NCBI RefSeq assembly: GCF_014199935.1
Contig: NZ_JACHOP010000003.1
Span: forward strand, 298,956 to 362,955
Origin: Methylorubrum rhodinum
Lineage (GTDB): Bacteria; Pseudomonadota; Alphaproteobacteria; Rhizobiales; Beijerinckiaceae
DNA: 64,000 nucleotides
Reading direction: 5' to 3'
The notes under the pieces were generated by a model. That model ran no database searches. It was not told the origin of the DNA and saw nothing but the letters and a program-made list of their open reading frames with translations. Below are positions 55,116-63,338 of the stretch, piece by piece. The translations under genes and the position numbers were made by a program. How positions within the stretch are numbered: position 1 is the stretch's first letter; each line of letters starts with the position of its first letter.

Positions 55116-55859
55116 ATGCTGAACAACACGATGCCAGAGCCAGCCTCGGTCGATGAGGCGCTTGGTGCGCTTCCGGTTTTCCAGTCGGCCGAAAACTTGG
55201 ACAAGACCAAGCCAACGCCAGTCATTGAACTAGGGATCGAGGAGGAAATAAAAGCTGCGTGTGAGGAGTGTGCAGCGTACAACAACGGGGAAGGGTTCTT
55301 CGGGAACCAGTGGGCAGATCGGGTTCTGGGCCTAATGCTCCCGAGCTACAAATTGTTGACCCTGGTCGGCAACGACCCTGAGCTCCTTGATATTGCCATC
55401 AAGCGTTCTGAGGTGGAAACAACGGCTGCCACGCGAAAAAATCCTGCTTTAGTCATCTTGAAGATCGCAGCTCGTCCGACTGACACCGCTGAAAGGAAGC
55501 TGTGCTCGGGGTGGGCGAAGATCCTCAACGAAGCACTTACCAGTAAAATACCGGTGGAGCAGTTCGTCGAATGGACCAAAGAGCCAAAAGAGCCGGGATC
55601 TAAAGAGACAAACAAGCGCGACGGCCAAAAAAAGGAAGTGAAACCGAACCAGCTCACGCTGCGCCTGAGCGGAACCGAGAAGCGCGTGGAGGAAATCTTT
55701 CCGCTGCCGGTCGCGATGTATCCGACGCTCGTTGCTGCACTGACGACGTCGGGCCCCCAGAGCGAGCGCGTGCTGCGGTTGGGCCAGTCGTTCCTGCGGC
55801 TCGCCAAGGATCTCGAAAAGGCTGAGGTCCTAGCAGCGACGGAGGCTGCCCATGTTTGA
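55116..55859 (+). CDS. Unknown protein upstream of candidate replication gene
   Basis: 247 residues from MLNNTMPEPASVDEALGALP, chosen for GGAGG at the right distance. Acidic N-terminal half, then a Lys/Glu-rich linker (KEPKEPGSKETNKRDGQKKE) and a C-terminal helical part (VLRLGQSFLRLAKDLEKAEV). No recognised family. Overlaps the next gene by 8 bp, so they form one operon. Confidence 0.65.
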   Translation: MLNNTMPEPASVDEALGALPVFQSAENLDKTKPTPVIELGIEEEIKAACEECAAYNNGEGFFGNQWADRVLGLMLPSYKLLTLVGNDPELLDIAIKRSEVETTAATRKNPALVILKIAARPTDTAERKLCSGWAKILNEALTSKIPVEQFVEWTKEPKEPGSKETNKRDGQKKEVKPNQLTLRLSGTEKRVEEIFPLPVAMYPTLVAALTTSGPQSERVLRLGQSFLRLAKDLEKAEVLAATEAAHV

Positions 55860-56787
55860 GCGGCGGACGAGAAAGGGGGAGCCGATGGCTCTCCCCACCA
55901 CTGAGCGCGTGATCGCGACAGCGATGGCGGCAGGAGCGGGCTACAACACCGGCGCTGTGACCTGGCCGGTCGGCCGCCGCGGTAAGCGTCCGCCCAACCG
56001 CGCCGAGATCCGGGCGCAGATGAGGCGACGCCGCCGTTGGCTGCGCAAGCACGGCCGTGCCGACGCTGATCTGGCAGCGCTAGCCAGGATCATCGCTGCG
56101 TGCGGTCGACATCGGCTGCGCGATCGTTGTCGGCACCCTGCCTGCCCCCGCTGCGCTGCTGCCCTTCAACGGCTCTTCGTGCACGTCACACATCGGTTCA
56201 CCACTAGCTTGGCCGGTCAGGCCTGGATGACGGTTTCGATCATCCTGCCGGTTTCCGATCGGGACGAAGGCATGGATTTCGTTGCTTATGGCGAGCGAAC
56301 GCGGGCGATGCTGCAGGAAGTGGGTATCACTGTCGGAGTGTTTGGGCTCGACATGAGCTGCAACGAGGATCATCGGACCTCTTTGCCCGAATCCGAACGG
56401 TTTGCATCCCACGCCTGCGTGCACCTGTACGGCTTGGCGTTGGCAACAGAAGCACAAGCAGCGATCGCTACGTTGAAGCGGCTGATCCCAAGGACGGAGA
56501 CGGTTCCGCGTCCAGTTCGCACCATGCGCTGGGACGGCGGCTTAGCGGCGATTGCCTATGCCTTGAAACCCGACTTTCAACGGCGTCAGACCATTGAAAA
56601 GTTCGACGAAACGCGGGGGAAGATGGTGCGCACCACGCGCGATCGTCCCCTCACCGTCGATCAACGCGTTCGCGCTGTCCGAGCGCTCGATCGAGCTGGG
56701 ATGACGGGACGGATCGTTTTGCTCGGCTTGCGCTTCGAGCTTGCTGACTCAGGACAGCTCCAGCTTGTTCGAGCAACTTTAAATTGA
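55852..56787 (+). CDS. Candidate Rep-like protein (degenerate HUH motifs)
   Basis: 311 residues. A zinc-finger-like CRHPACPRC is at about 92-100. Later come SHACVHLYGLAL (two histidines before a hydrophobic run) and GGLAAIAYALKP (a tyrosine followed two residues later by Lys). This order resembles the motifs of rolling-circle Rep/HUH nucleases, but the match is loose. The N-terminus is very basic (RRRRRWLRKHGR). The next gene is a helicase-like DUF927 protein, which supports a replication module. Function is inference. Confidence 0.5.
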   Translation: MFERRTRKGEPMALPTTERVIATAMAAGAGYNTGAVTWPVGRRGKRPPNRAEIRAQMRRRRRWLRKHGRADADLAALARIIAACGRHRLRDRCRHPACPRCAAALQRLFVHVTHRFTTSLAGQAWMTVSIILPVSDRDEGMDFVAYGERTRAMLQEVGITVGVFGLDMSCNEDHRTSLPESERFASHACVHLYGLALATEAQAAIATLKRLIPRTETVPRPVRTMRWDGGLAAIAYALKPDFQRRQTIEKFDETRGKMVRTTRDRPLTVDQRVRAVRALDRAGMTGRIVLLGLRFELADSGQLQLVRATLN

Positions 56788-57097
56788 CGTTTAATCGTGG
56801 GGGCCAGCTCTAAAACGTAAAACCAGCAGAAAGTTTTTTGTGTTCCACAAAGCTTGAATGCGAGTGCTGAAAAAATATCAAGATTCCTACGTGCATTTGC
56901 CTATTTGGTAGTATTGACTTCAATTTATTGCCAAATCAGTACTGCCTCGTAATAGGTAACTTGAAGGAAAACAGTGTGAACTGCAATAATCAGCGCTGAA
57001 ATGGCTATCAAACTGTCAAATATACGTGGGAGAGGTGGGAAATCTGGGATTTCTATGCCTTTCCCACCTTCCCACTTCCATTCAACAAGGAAATACG
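56788..57097. other. AT-rich non-coding region before the helicase-like gene
   Basis: 310 bp without a gene. Contains a perfect 9-bp inverted repeat AGGTGGGAA (57033-57041) / TTCCCACCT (57061-57069), the latter followed by a second TTCCCAC, and a possible -35 TTGACT near 56914. Candidate regulatory or replication-origin region of the element. Confidence 0.4.
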
Positions 57098-58828
57098 ATG
57101 ATCGACAAAATGCCGACTAGCCTCGCTGTCCATAGGCAAGGAGACAATCGGATTTCGCGTCATGACGAGAGCATCCCAGGTATAATTGATGCTGTGATAG
57201 ATCAGGATAAAATCCGCTGGATCTGCTATGGTACACCGACTGTTTCGTGCTGGTTCAATCTACCAGAATTGGTGGGCAACGAAAGAGCTGTGCTTGAACG
57301 CTTATCTCAAACAGGCACGGTCCTCCTGACGCGCAAATCAAGGAATGATTTTGCAGTGCAAGTGGAGCAATTCAAGGGCTATCGCCCCGCTTTGGTCGCC
57401 GGGCGGCCAGGTTGGCTCGAAAAAGCCCACTACGTGTATGGCAACGGAGAAGTCGAGCGGCCCGATGGTGATGATCGCGAAGTGATTATCGCGTTCAAAC
57501 CGAACGCAAAGTTCAAGCCGGTCGGCAGTCTAGCAGGGTGGCAAGCATCCATAGGTCAGGCGATCGCGGATCAGCCGATTCCCCTATTCATCGTGAGATA
57601 TGCCTTTGTTGGACCGCTTTTGCGATTGGCGCCAGCCCACGTTCAGAACCCGCAAGTCGAAATTGTCGGTAAGGGAGAAATTGCTAAAACAACAATCCTG
57701 ACTGTCGCAGCCTCAGCGCACGCGGGCGATCCCACTAGTGATGTAGGAGGCGCCGAAACATGGGATATGACGATCAACGCCCACGATCCGCAAAAGCGCG
57801 AGCACGCCGACAGCTTGCTCGCTCTCGATGAAGTCAATCTGGCAGGATTAGATGGCCGAGATCAGCGAGATTTGTTGCTGAAGGCCGGCTTCAAGGGTGC
57901 GACGAACGGCAGCCGTAAGCGCCTCACCGACACCGTTGTAGCTCCAAACGTGCGGGTGGCGACACTCAGCACCAGCAATGTGCCAAGACGCGACCTTGTC
58001 AAAGGTGACAAGACGGTTCTGGATGCGTTGAACTCGCGGATCGTTACCATCTCGATCCCAGAAGACCATAAGCTGGGCGTCTTTCAATTTGTGCCCAGGG
58101 ACTTCGCTGATGCTCAAGCTGCGGCCGAGCACCTGCGCATGGCGGTTAATGAACACTACGGCGTGGCCGGCCGAGTGTTTATGCGACGCCTCGTGGCGGA
58201 GACTGCTCGGGATGAGGACCAACTTCGCCGCAAAATTGAAGCTCTGATGCAACGTTTTTACGATGCCGCCCACGATGAAGTCCCGGCAAAGGGTATGGCC
58301 CGCGGCAAGAAAGTCCTTGCACTCACCTTTGTTGCTGGCACACTCGCTCAAGAGTGGGGCGTCATCCCTAAATCTTGGGGAGCGCTCCTACCTGCAACCT
58401 TAGCAATCTACCGCTCGCTCGTTGGAGCCAGTGCCGCACCGGTCGCTCCTTCGGCGGTTGATCTCGTCCGGGCATACCGCAAGAGAAATCGGGGCAATAT
58501 TGTTCGAGCTTCCAGATTGAAAAAACCTCTCACAAAGGGGGAATTTTTGCAAAAAGCGGGCGTTCTACGCTGCTCTGGCAAGCAAATGGACTTAATAGTC
58601 TCAGCACAGCGTTTCCAGCAGGAATTTCCCAATTATCGAGCCATATTGAATCAGCTTCGAGACGAGGGAAGAGCACAAACAGAGGGAGGGCAGCAGCCGA
58701 AGCTTACAATCAAAGCACCTGGCCGCATCTGTCGCGATGCTCCACGTGTCTATTGCATTACGGTTGTTGATGATGTTGTGGATGCGCATCAACGCGCTTT
58801 ACGCCGATTTGGTAGTTGCAAATCGTAA
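57098..58828 (+). CDS. DUF927-family helicase-like protein
   Basis: 576 residues from MIDKMPTSLAVHRQGD with AAGGA before the ATG. The N-terminal region (GTPTVSCWFNLPELVGNERA, ALVAGRPGWLEKAHYVYGNG) resembles DUF927 proteins of phages and islands. The P-loop position reads VGKGEIAKTT, where Ala replaces the Gly before the Lys; Walker B-like LLALDEVNLAG follows. The C-terminal ~100 residues look like a winged-helix extension. DUF927 proteins accompany primases in mobile elements. Confidence 0.72.
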   Translation: MIDKMPTSLAVHRQGDNRISRHDESIPGIIDAVIDQDKIRWICYGTPTVSCWFNLPELVGNERAVLERLSQTGTVLLTRKSRNDFAVQVEQFKGYRPALVAGRPGWLEKAHYVYGNGEVERPDGDDREVIIAFKPNAKFKPVGSLAGWQASIGQAIADQPIPLFIVRYAFVGPLLRLAPAHVQNPQVEIVGKGEIAKTTILTVAASAHAGDPTSDVGGAETWDMTINAHDPQKREHADSLLALDEVNLAGLDGRDQRDLLLKAGFKGATNGSRKRLTDTVVAPNVRVATLSTSNVPRRDLVKGDKTVLDALNSRIVTISIPEDHKLGVFQFVPRDFADAQAAAEHLRMAVNEHYGVAGRVFMRRLVAETARDEDQLRRKIEALMQRFYDAAHDEVPAKGMARGKKVLALTFVAGTLAQEWGVIPKSWGALLPATLAIYRSLVGASAAPVAPSAVDLVRAYRKRNRGNIVRASRLKKPLTKGEFLQKAGVLRCSGKQMDLIVSAQRFQQEFPNYRAILNQLRDEGRAQTEGGQQPKLTIKAPGRICRDAPRVYCITVVDDVVDAHQRALRRFGSCKS

Positions 58829-59091
58829 CCGTCTCGGTGCTGGCGACTTTAGTTTTGACCTATGGACCGAACGGGCCAAGCCTAGTGCAGCGAGAACGGT
58901 GCTCCGCGCCAATCACCAAAAGGGTGGTTAGTCCAGCGGCGGCCACATCCTTTGAAGCCCTTGTTCCGACCGGACGCGTCACGCGCGTCCGGTCCCCGGC
59001 CGCCCGATCGAGCAGTGTGCTGACAACCGCACCGACCATGCTGGTTAGGGTGCGTCCTTCGCAAGCACTCAGCATCATGTTTGGGTGAGCG
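58829..59091. other. Intergenic region with strong hairpin
   Basis: No gene accepted; both strands are open but without recognisable content. A near-perfect stem GACCGGACGCG (58968-58978) / CGCGTCCGGTC (58984-58994) stands in the middle. It may end transcription of the helicase-like gene from the left and of the chimera operon from the right, although no T-run is present. Confidence 0.4.
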
Positions 59092-59442
59092 TCAGAGGCC
59101 GTAAATCTCGGCGATGAGCATGCCTTCACGCCGGTACATCGCCCAGCTAATCCGCCGCCGCCCGGCATTGAGTAGCGCAGTCGTCGTGCAATGCCGCTCC
59201 TGCGCCTCCGCGCTGTAGACCACCTGTCGGAACTCATCGAGCGTGATCAGCCGGAAATTCTGAAGCTTGGCGTTCGGACCATCCTCGACCACCCGACGGA
59301 CGAGCTCGCGTGCGGCCGCATCGGTGCATTCGGGGATGCCGGTCACGCGCTCGCACGAGCAGTAGAAGCTGTTGCCGTCGATCAGCGCGATGGCGCGCCC
59401 GCCGCCGATCCGGTCGCGCCGCCGCGCCGCCGGCCCGCTCAC
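59092..59442 (-). CDS. Chimeric ORF: UmuC N-terminus fused to an unknown domain
   Basis: 116 residues. Residues 1-33 are the start of a Y-family polymerase: AIALIDGNSFYCSCERV, the UmuC/RumB metal-binding motif. At residue ~34 the sequence switches to GIPECTDAAARELVRRVVED and continues to YGL. This is homologous over ~80 residues to the C-terminal domain of the membrane protein at 59854-60681: both have RELVRxVVExGPNxKLxN, two cysteines and an xEIYGL/VEVSGL end. It overlaps the umuD remnant by four bases, keeping umuDC order. It cannot be a polymerase. Confidence 0.75.
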   Translation of the reverse strand: MSGPAARRRDRIGGGRAIALIDGNSFYCSCERVTGIPECTDAAARELVRRVVEDGPNAKLQNFRLITLDEFRQVVYSAEAQERHCTTTALLNAGRRRISWAMYRREGMLIAEIYGL

Positions 59443-59675
59443 CGGGACAGCCCGGCGCTAACGAGGTGCCAGCGGATGGTGAAGCGCACCACGCCCCAGA
59501 TCGTGGCCTCGGCGAGTTCCTGCAGCGCGTAGATAGGCAGCTCGGCGTTGTTGAAGGCGAGCCGCGTGCGGTTGCCCTCCACCACCATGCACTTGATCGA
59601 CATCTCGCCATCGACGGCCGCGACGACGATGCTGCCGTGGCCGGGTGACCGAGCAACAGCCCGCACGTGCCTCAT
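59439..59675 (-). pseudogene. umuD: umuD-like gene, truncated C-terminal part
   Basis: 78 residues from the ATG ending at 59675. Matches the C-terminal half of UmuD-type S24 peptidases: GHGSIVVAAVDGEMSIKCMV and LAEATIWGVVRFTIRWHLV. The lysine of the Ser-Lys dyad is in SIKCM. The upstream SGDSM serine motif and the N-terminal arm are missing, so self-cleavage is lost. It may persist only as translational leader for the chimeric ORF. Confidence 0.75.
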
Positions 59676-59853
59676 ATGTATCGCCTCCGGTTTGGAAGGG
59701 GGCGGCTGTCGGCGAAACGTCGGTCGAGTTCGGTCAGACTCGTGGGCAGGCGGGAGGCAAACCGAGGCATGTCGGCAGAAAACATCCACAGCCTTGAGGC
59801 AGACCATATCTGTGCAAAGCGCGCCTGCAAGCTAAATCTAAATTTTGACATCA

Positions 59854-60681
59854 CTACAATCCACTCACCTCAACAAAAACATTGTTGTTGCGCTGATGAA
59901 GTCGCCAGAGAATGAAACGCTCGCCCGAGTTCAGCGTCAGCGTTCCTGAGCAGTATCTTTCGGGGACCTTGGGGTCAGAAGCTCTCTCTTCAATTTCATG
60001 GAGATCAAGAAGTTCGATGTTCGTCAGCTTCGAGTTTGGGCCGTTCTCGACAACTTGCCGAACCAGCTCACGCGATGTGTGCGACGTGCAGCTTGGAAAT
60101 TCCCCTGGGATGCGGGGCCAGAACACAAACGCTGCAATCAACAGTGCAGGCAGCGTCCACCACCAGCTGACCCAGCGCCCTCTTGATTGAGACGGTTCGT
60201 CCAATCGGCCTTTCAGGCCGGCATACTCCCCGTCGGTGATCCGGCCCTGCCGGCGCAGTTCTGTCAGCTGCTCGGACCATCTCCGGCTCCCGTCGAAGCG
60301 GTCGCCCAGAGCCCAGCGGCGTTCGATGTCGGCAACGATGAAGGGGATCGACTCTTTCGATTGCACGTCGGCGTAGGCGAGACGGAACTGCTCGACCGCC
60401 TCCGGCCCCAGCGCGGTCATCCGGTCGACTGCACTCTTGATCTCTGGGTCGTAGCTGGCCAGCGAAGCCCAGCGCTCGCGAAATGCCTCCGTGTCACCGG
60501 CTCGCTGCCGGCGCCGTACAATAAGCAGCGCAATAAGTACCGGGGGGAAGAAGAAGCATCCTAATGCCCAGGAGCGCTGATCGAGCTTCTTTCGCTTGGC
60601 AACGGCCCAACCAATGACCGACGCACCTACGGCGACGAAAAGGATAGGCCAGATCGAGAGCGAGCCTGTCGTGTTGTCCAT
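59854..60681 (-). CDS. Membrane protein with SHOCT-like segment and repeated C-terminal domain
   Basis: 275 residues. Two N-terminal helices (IWPILFVAVGASVIGWAV and LGCFFFPPVLIALLIV), a soluble middle with SHOCT-like RRQGRITDGEYAGLKGRL, a third helix (WTLPALLIAAFVFW), then the ~80-residue domain from FPSCTSHTSRELVRQVVENG to VEVSGL. The same domain is fused to the UmuC fragment next door. Two conserved cysteines (SCT and RYCSG) may form a disulfide if the domain is periplasmic. No function known. Confidence 0.7.
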   Translation of the reverse strand: MDNTTGSLSIWPILFVAVGASVIGWAVAKRKKLDQRSWALGCFFFPPVLIALLIVRRRQRAGDTEAFRERWASLASYDPEIKSAVDRMTALGPEAVEQFRLAYADVQSKESIPFIVADIERRWALGDRFDGSRRWSEQLTELRRQGRITDGEYAGLKGRLDEPSQSRGRWVSWWWTLPALLIAAFVFWPRIPGEFPSCTSHTSRELVRQVVENGPNSKLTNIELLDLHEIEERASDPKVPERYCSGTLTLNSGERFILWRLHQRNNNVFVEVSGL

Positions 60682-60809
60682 AGTGATTTCCTACGCGGGA
60701 CTTGGAGAAAGGGAGAGGAAGGGGCGAGCCGCTGTCATGCCCGGCAACGGCGAAATGAGGGACTGTCAGTCCGTCGATTGTCAAGCCGCGGATCGGGCTT
60801 GCTCGCGCG

Positions 60810-61076
60810 ATGGAGGCGCGAGCGATCATCGGCTGGAACCTGCGGCGCCTGCGCGTCGCCCAGGGGCTGTCGCAGGAGCGGCTGGCGCTCGCCGCCAGCA
60901 TCGACCGCGCCTATGTCGGGCGGGTCGAGCGCGGCTCGGAAAACGTGACGATCGCGACCCTGGAGGCCCTGGCCGCGGCGGTGTCGGTACCGGTGGCCGA
61001 GTTGTTGATCGCCCCGGTACCGGGAGCCGCGGCGCCCGCACCTCTGAAGGCTGGACGTCGCGCCAAGCCGCGCTGA
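60810..61076 (+). CDS. XRE-family HTH regulator
   Basis: 88 residues. A standard Cro/C1 helix-turn-helix (GWNLRRLRVAQGLSQERLAL, IDRAYVGRVERGSENVTIAT) fills residues 8-65, followed by a basic Ala/Pro tail. Likely regulator of the surrounding mobile element. Divergent from the membrane protein gene. Confidence 0.88.
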   Translation: MEARAIIGWNLRRLRVAQGLSQERLALAASIDRAYVGRVERGSENVTIATLEALAAAVSVPVAELLIAPVPGAAAPAPLKAGRRAKPR

Positions 61077-61170
61077 GCGGCAGGACGTCGACACCGCCGG
61101 TGCCGAGGATCGCGGATGGAGCTGCGCCTTCGGCCTCACGGTCCAACCTCCAGATGGGGAGCAGCCCGGA

Positions 61171-61539
61171 TCAGCAGCGCCCAAGCCGTAGCGCCCAAGC
61201 CGTGTCGATCGCAGCGCGCGTGGCAGCGTCGAGGTCGTGGCGCATGAGGGCGGGGGTGGTGAGAACGCGCAGCAGCGCCGCGGCAAGGTCCGGTGCCGCG
61301 GCGATCAACCGGGCGTCGGCCAGCCGCTGGATCCCGGTGGCGATGTGCAACGGGCAAGCGCCGCGCTCGACCGAAGCGTCGCGCCGCACGAGGTAGGGCC
61401 AGCCGCCCGGCCGTTCCTCGCTCGCCGGCTCGATCCCGAGGATCACCTCATGCGGCGGCGCCTCCGGATCGGCCTCCCCGCGCACGAGCCACGGTCCCGG
61501 GGTCGGGATCGCCGCGGCCGACAGCCTTCGCCCGGCCAT
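61171..61539 (-). CDS. Mobile-element hypothetical protein
   Basis: 122 residues from MAGRRLSAAAIPTPGPWLVR. The motif ADARLIAAAPDLAAALLRVL is typical of small phage and conjugative-element proteins whose function is unknown (Ead/Ea22-like pattern). Its start lies one base before the stop of the DUF3768 gene (near overlap), indicating co-transcription. Confidence 0.65.
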   Translation of the reverse strand: MAGRRLSAAAIPTPGPWLVRGEADPEAPPHEVILGIEPASEERPGGWPYLVRRDASVERGACPLHIATGIQRLADARLIAAAPDLAAALLRVLTTPALMRHDLDAATRAAIDTAWALRLGRC

Positions 61540-61540
61540 G

Positions 61541-61876
61541 TCAGTACTCCGCGGCGAGCATGACCGTGAATACGCGCGTCGTGACGCTGGTGTCGGCCGG
61601 GTCCGACGACGCAGCACTCAGCGCCCGATCGAAATAGTCAATCTTGAACAAGATCCGTTCGCCGGCCGCCTCCAGCGCACCGAAATCGCGCTCGCCGTAG
61701 GGGTCGGTGTCGGGCGTGAAGCCATCGAAGGCAGCAATCGCGTCGAGGATGCACTGCTGCCGTTCGCGGCCGAGCGCGATCAGGCCAGCGCTCAGGACGA
61801 GGGTGCCGCCGGTGAGCGTGCGGCGCAGGATGTCGTTGAGCGCAGCCACGCGCCCCACATCGAGGATGTCGGTCAT
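61541..61876 (-). CDS. DUF3768 family protein
   Basis: 111 residues from MTDILDVGRVAALNDILRRT. Family pattern: LIALGRERQQCILDAIAAFD, DPYGERDFGALEA, ILFKIDYFDRAL, and the end TTRVFTVMLAAEY. DUF3768 proteins are found almost only on alphaproteobacterial plasmids and integrative elements; function unknown. Confidence 0.88.
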   Translation of the reverse strand: MTDILDVGRVAALNDILRRTLTGGTLVLSAGLIALGRERQQCILDAIAAFDGFTPDTDPYGERDFGALEAAGERILFKIDYFDRALSAASSDPADTSVTTRVFTVMLAAEY

Positions 61877-61985
61877 CGGAGATCTCGCGGGAAGAAGGGA
61901 AGGTGGGCGGCGGCCGGAAACGGCAGCGCGCCGCATGAAGCGGTCCGAGCGCGCCTCGGCGGCCCGGACCGGTCGGCGGTTCGGC

Positions 61986-62639
61986 TCAGGCGGCGCCAGC
62001 GGGTAGGAGGGCGAGCTCGGTGGCCTTACGCAGCAGGGTCGGTTGGGTGGGGTAGTCGCACCAGCGCAGCGAGAGGACGGCGCCGTTGATGCCGATTACC
62101 TCGGCCTCCCACCAGCCCTCGCCGGGGGCCTCGAGCGCCAGCACGACGCTGCCGAGGCCAATCTCGGCTCGCTCCTGCGGCTGGGGATGGCCGACGAAAG
62201 TACGGTCGCCCGGCCGCGGGGCTGGGGGCTTCTCGGCAGACTCGGGGGAAGCGGGCGCCGCCGGCTTGGCGGTGTCGGGCGCGGCTGGTGGATTCGAGGG
62301 ACGCGGTTGGCCGGCCTCCGCCTCGGCCATCGCAGCAATGCGCGCGACGAGTTCAGGCTTGGTCGAAGCGAGCTGAGCCCGCCCGTTTGGCAGGACGCGA
62401 CCGCGGGCGAGCTGCTGGGCGAGATCGCGACCGGCCTCGTCGGCGACTGGCAGGGTGCTCAGTTGCATCGTCGCGGCTGCACTAGTGGCGGCTTCGGCGT
62501 CCGATGCGTCGAACCAGGCGGCGCGCGGCCTGCCGCCGCCATCGCGGCCGAACAGGATGAGTGTAGGCGGTTGCGGTGCCAGCGGATTTGCCGTGACGGC
62601 GACCGGCGCGGTCGGTTGGGCTTTGGCTGCGGCAGTCAT
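61986..62639 (-). CDS. Hypothetical protein with C-terminal Tudor/SH3-like part
   Basis: 217 residues. Ala/Pro-rich N-terminal and central regions. The C-terminal ~75 residues (GSVVLALEAPGEGWWEAEVI, GINGAVLSLRWCDYP) resemble small beta-barrel (Tudor/SH3-like) modules. No recognised name. Upstream gene of the DUF3768 pair, separated by 109 bp, and preceded by a strong hairpin. Confidence 0.65.
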   Translation of the reverse strand: MTAAAKAQPTAPVAVTANPLAPQPPTLILFGRDGGGRPRAAWFDASDAEAATSAAATMQLSTLPVADEAGRDLAQQLARGRVLPNGRAQLASTKPELVARIAAMAEAEAGQPRPSNPPAAPDTAKPAAPASPESAEKPPAPRPGDRTFVGHPQPQERAEIGLGSVVLALEAPGEGWWEAEVIGINGAVLSLRWCDYPTQPTLLRKATELALLPAGAA

Positions 62640-63085
62640 GAAGGGCTCCTGAAACGACGAAGGCCCCCGTGATGGGGGCCTTCTGTGGAGGTGCAGGGGA
62701 GAGGGCTAGTCGCGACGGCGGCATTTGCCGCTGGCTTCGATGGGGTCGCATCACGCCGCACCTCCTGCTGGAACATCGACCGACACCGCCGCGGCGCGGC
62801 GGTTCATCAATCGACACCAGCATCATCGCATGCGCGCTATGCAATGTCAAGAATATAATCCTAATGCGCTTAAGGCAGCACTTACCGCGACGATCTTGCC
62901 GCGCCCCCAGCGAGCACCGCCCCGCCGCGATCTGGCCTCTGAGAGCCTTGGAACTGGCGTAGGCCCCGTAATGAAGCCTCGCTGGGTTGCACAACGCATT
63001 GCACCTTGACGACGAACGTCCGCATATAGAACAGAAAGCGAACGCCTGCGTTGTCTGATGCTGCCGCGATGAGGATCCGCACCCG
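62640..63085. other. Non-coding region between two mobile-element transcripts
   Basis: 446 bp without an accepted gene. Contains the terminator at 62660-62682 and an AT-richer stretch near 62810-62880 that could hold divergent promoters for the minus-strand operon and the DUF6894/topoisomerase operon. Confidence 0.4.
62660..62682. terminator. Strong GC hairpin
   Basis: AAGGCCCCC (62660-62668), loop GTGAT, GGGGGCCTT (62674-62682). Symmetric, so it could act in both directions; weak T content on either side. Confidence 0.6.
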
Positions 63086-63322
63086 ATGGCCCGCTATCGC
63101 TTCCACGCGACCAATGGCTCTGCCTGCGTGTTCGATGCCGTCGGCAGGGATGTCCGTCGGCTCGACCGCTTGACCCGTCGCGCCGCCGAGCGGGTGATGG
63201 GCAGTCTGGAGGACCAGGAAGACTGGGCGCAGTGGCGTGTCAGCGTTCACGACTCCGGCGGCCAGCGCGTGCTGGTACAGCCCTTCATGCCGCGCGCCGA
63301 CGCGGCCACTCAGGCGGCCTAG
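63086..63322 (+). CDS. DUF6894-like small protein
   Basis: 78 residues: MARYRFHATNGSACVFDAVG, then DVRRLDRLTRRAAERVMGSL, then WRVSVHDSGGQRVLVQPF. This layout (a short beta hairpin, a helix, then a beta strand pair) matches the small proteins called DUF6894, common in rhizobia. Function unknown. 16 bp before the topoisomerase gene. Confidence 0.65.
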   Translation: MARYRFHATNGSACVFDAVGRDVRRLDRLTRRAAERVMGSLEDQEDWAQWRVSVHDSGGQRVLVQPFMPRADAATQAA

Positions 63323-63338
63323 AACCGGGACGCTGCGC

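Noticed and set aside
58860..59237. Minus-strand open frame of 125 codons and an opposite plus-strand frame
   Set aside because: Neither has a ribosome-binding site or protein-like composition, and a strong hairpin lies in the middle.
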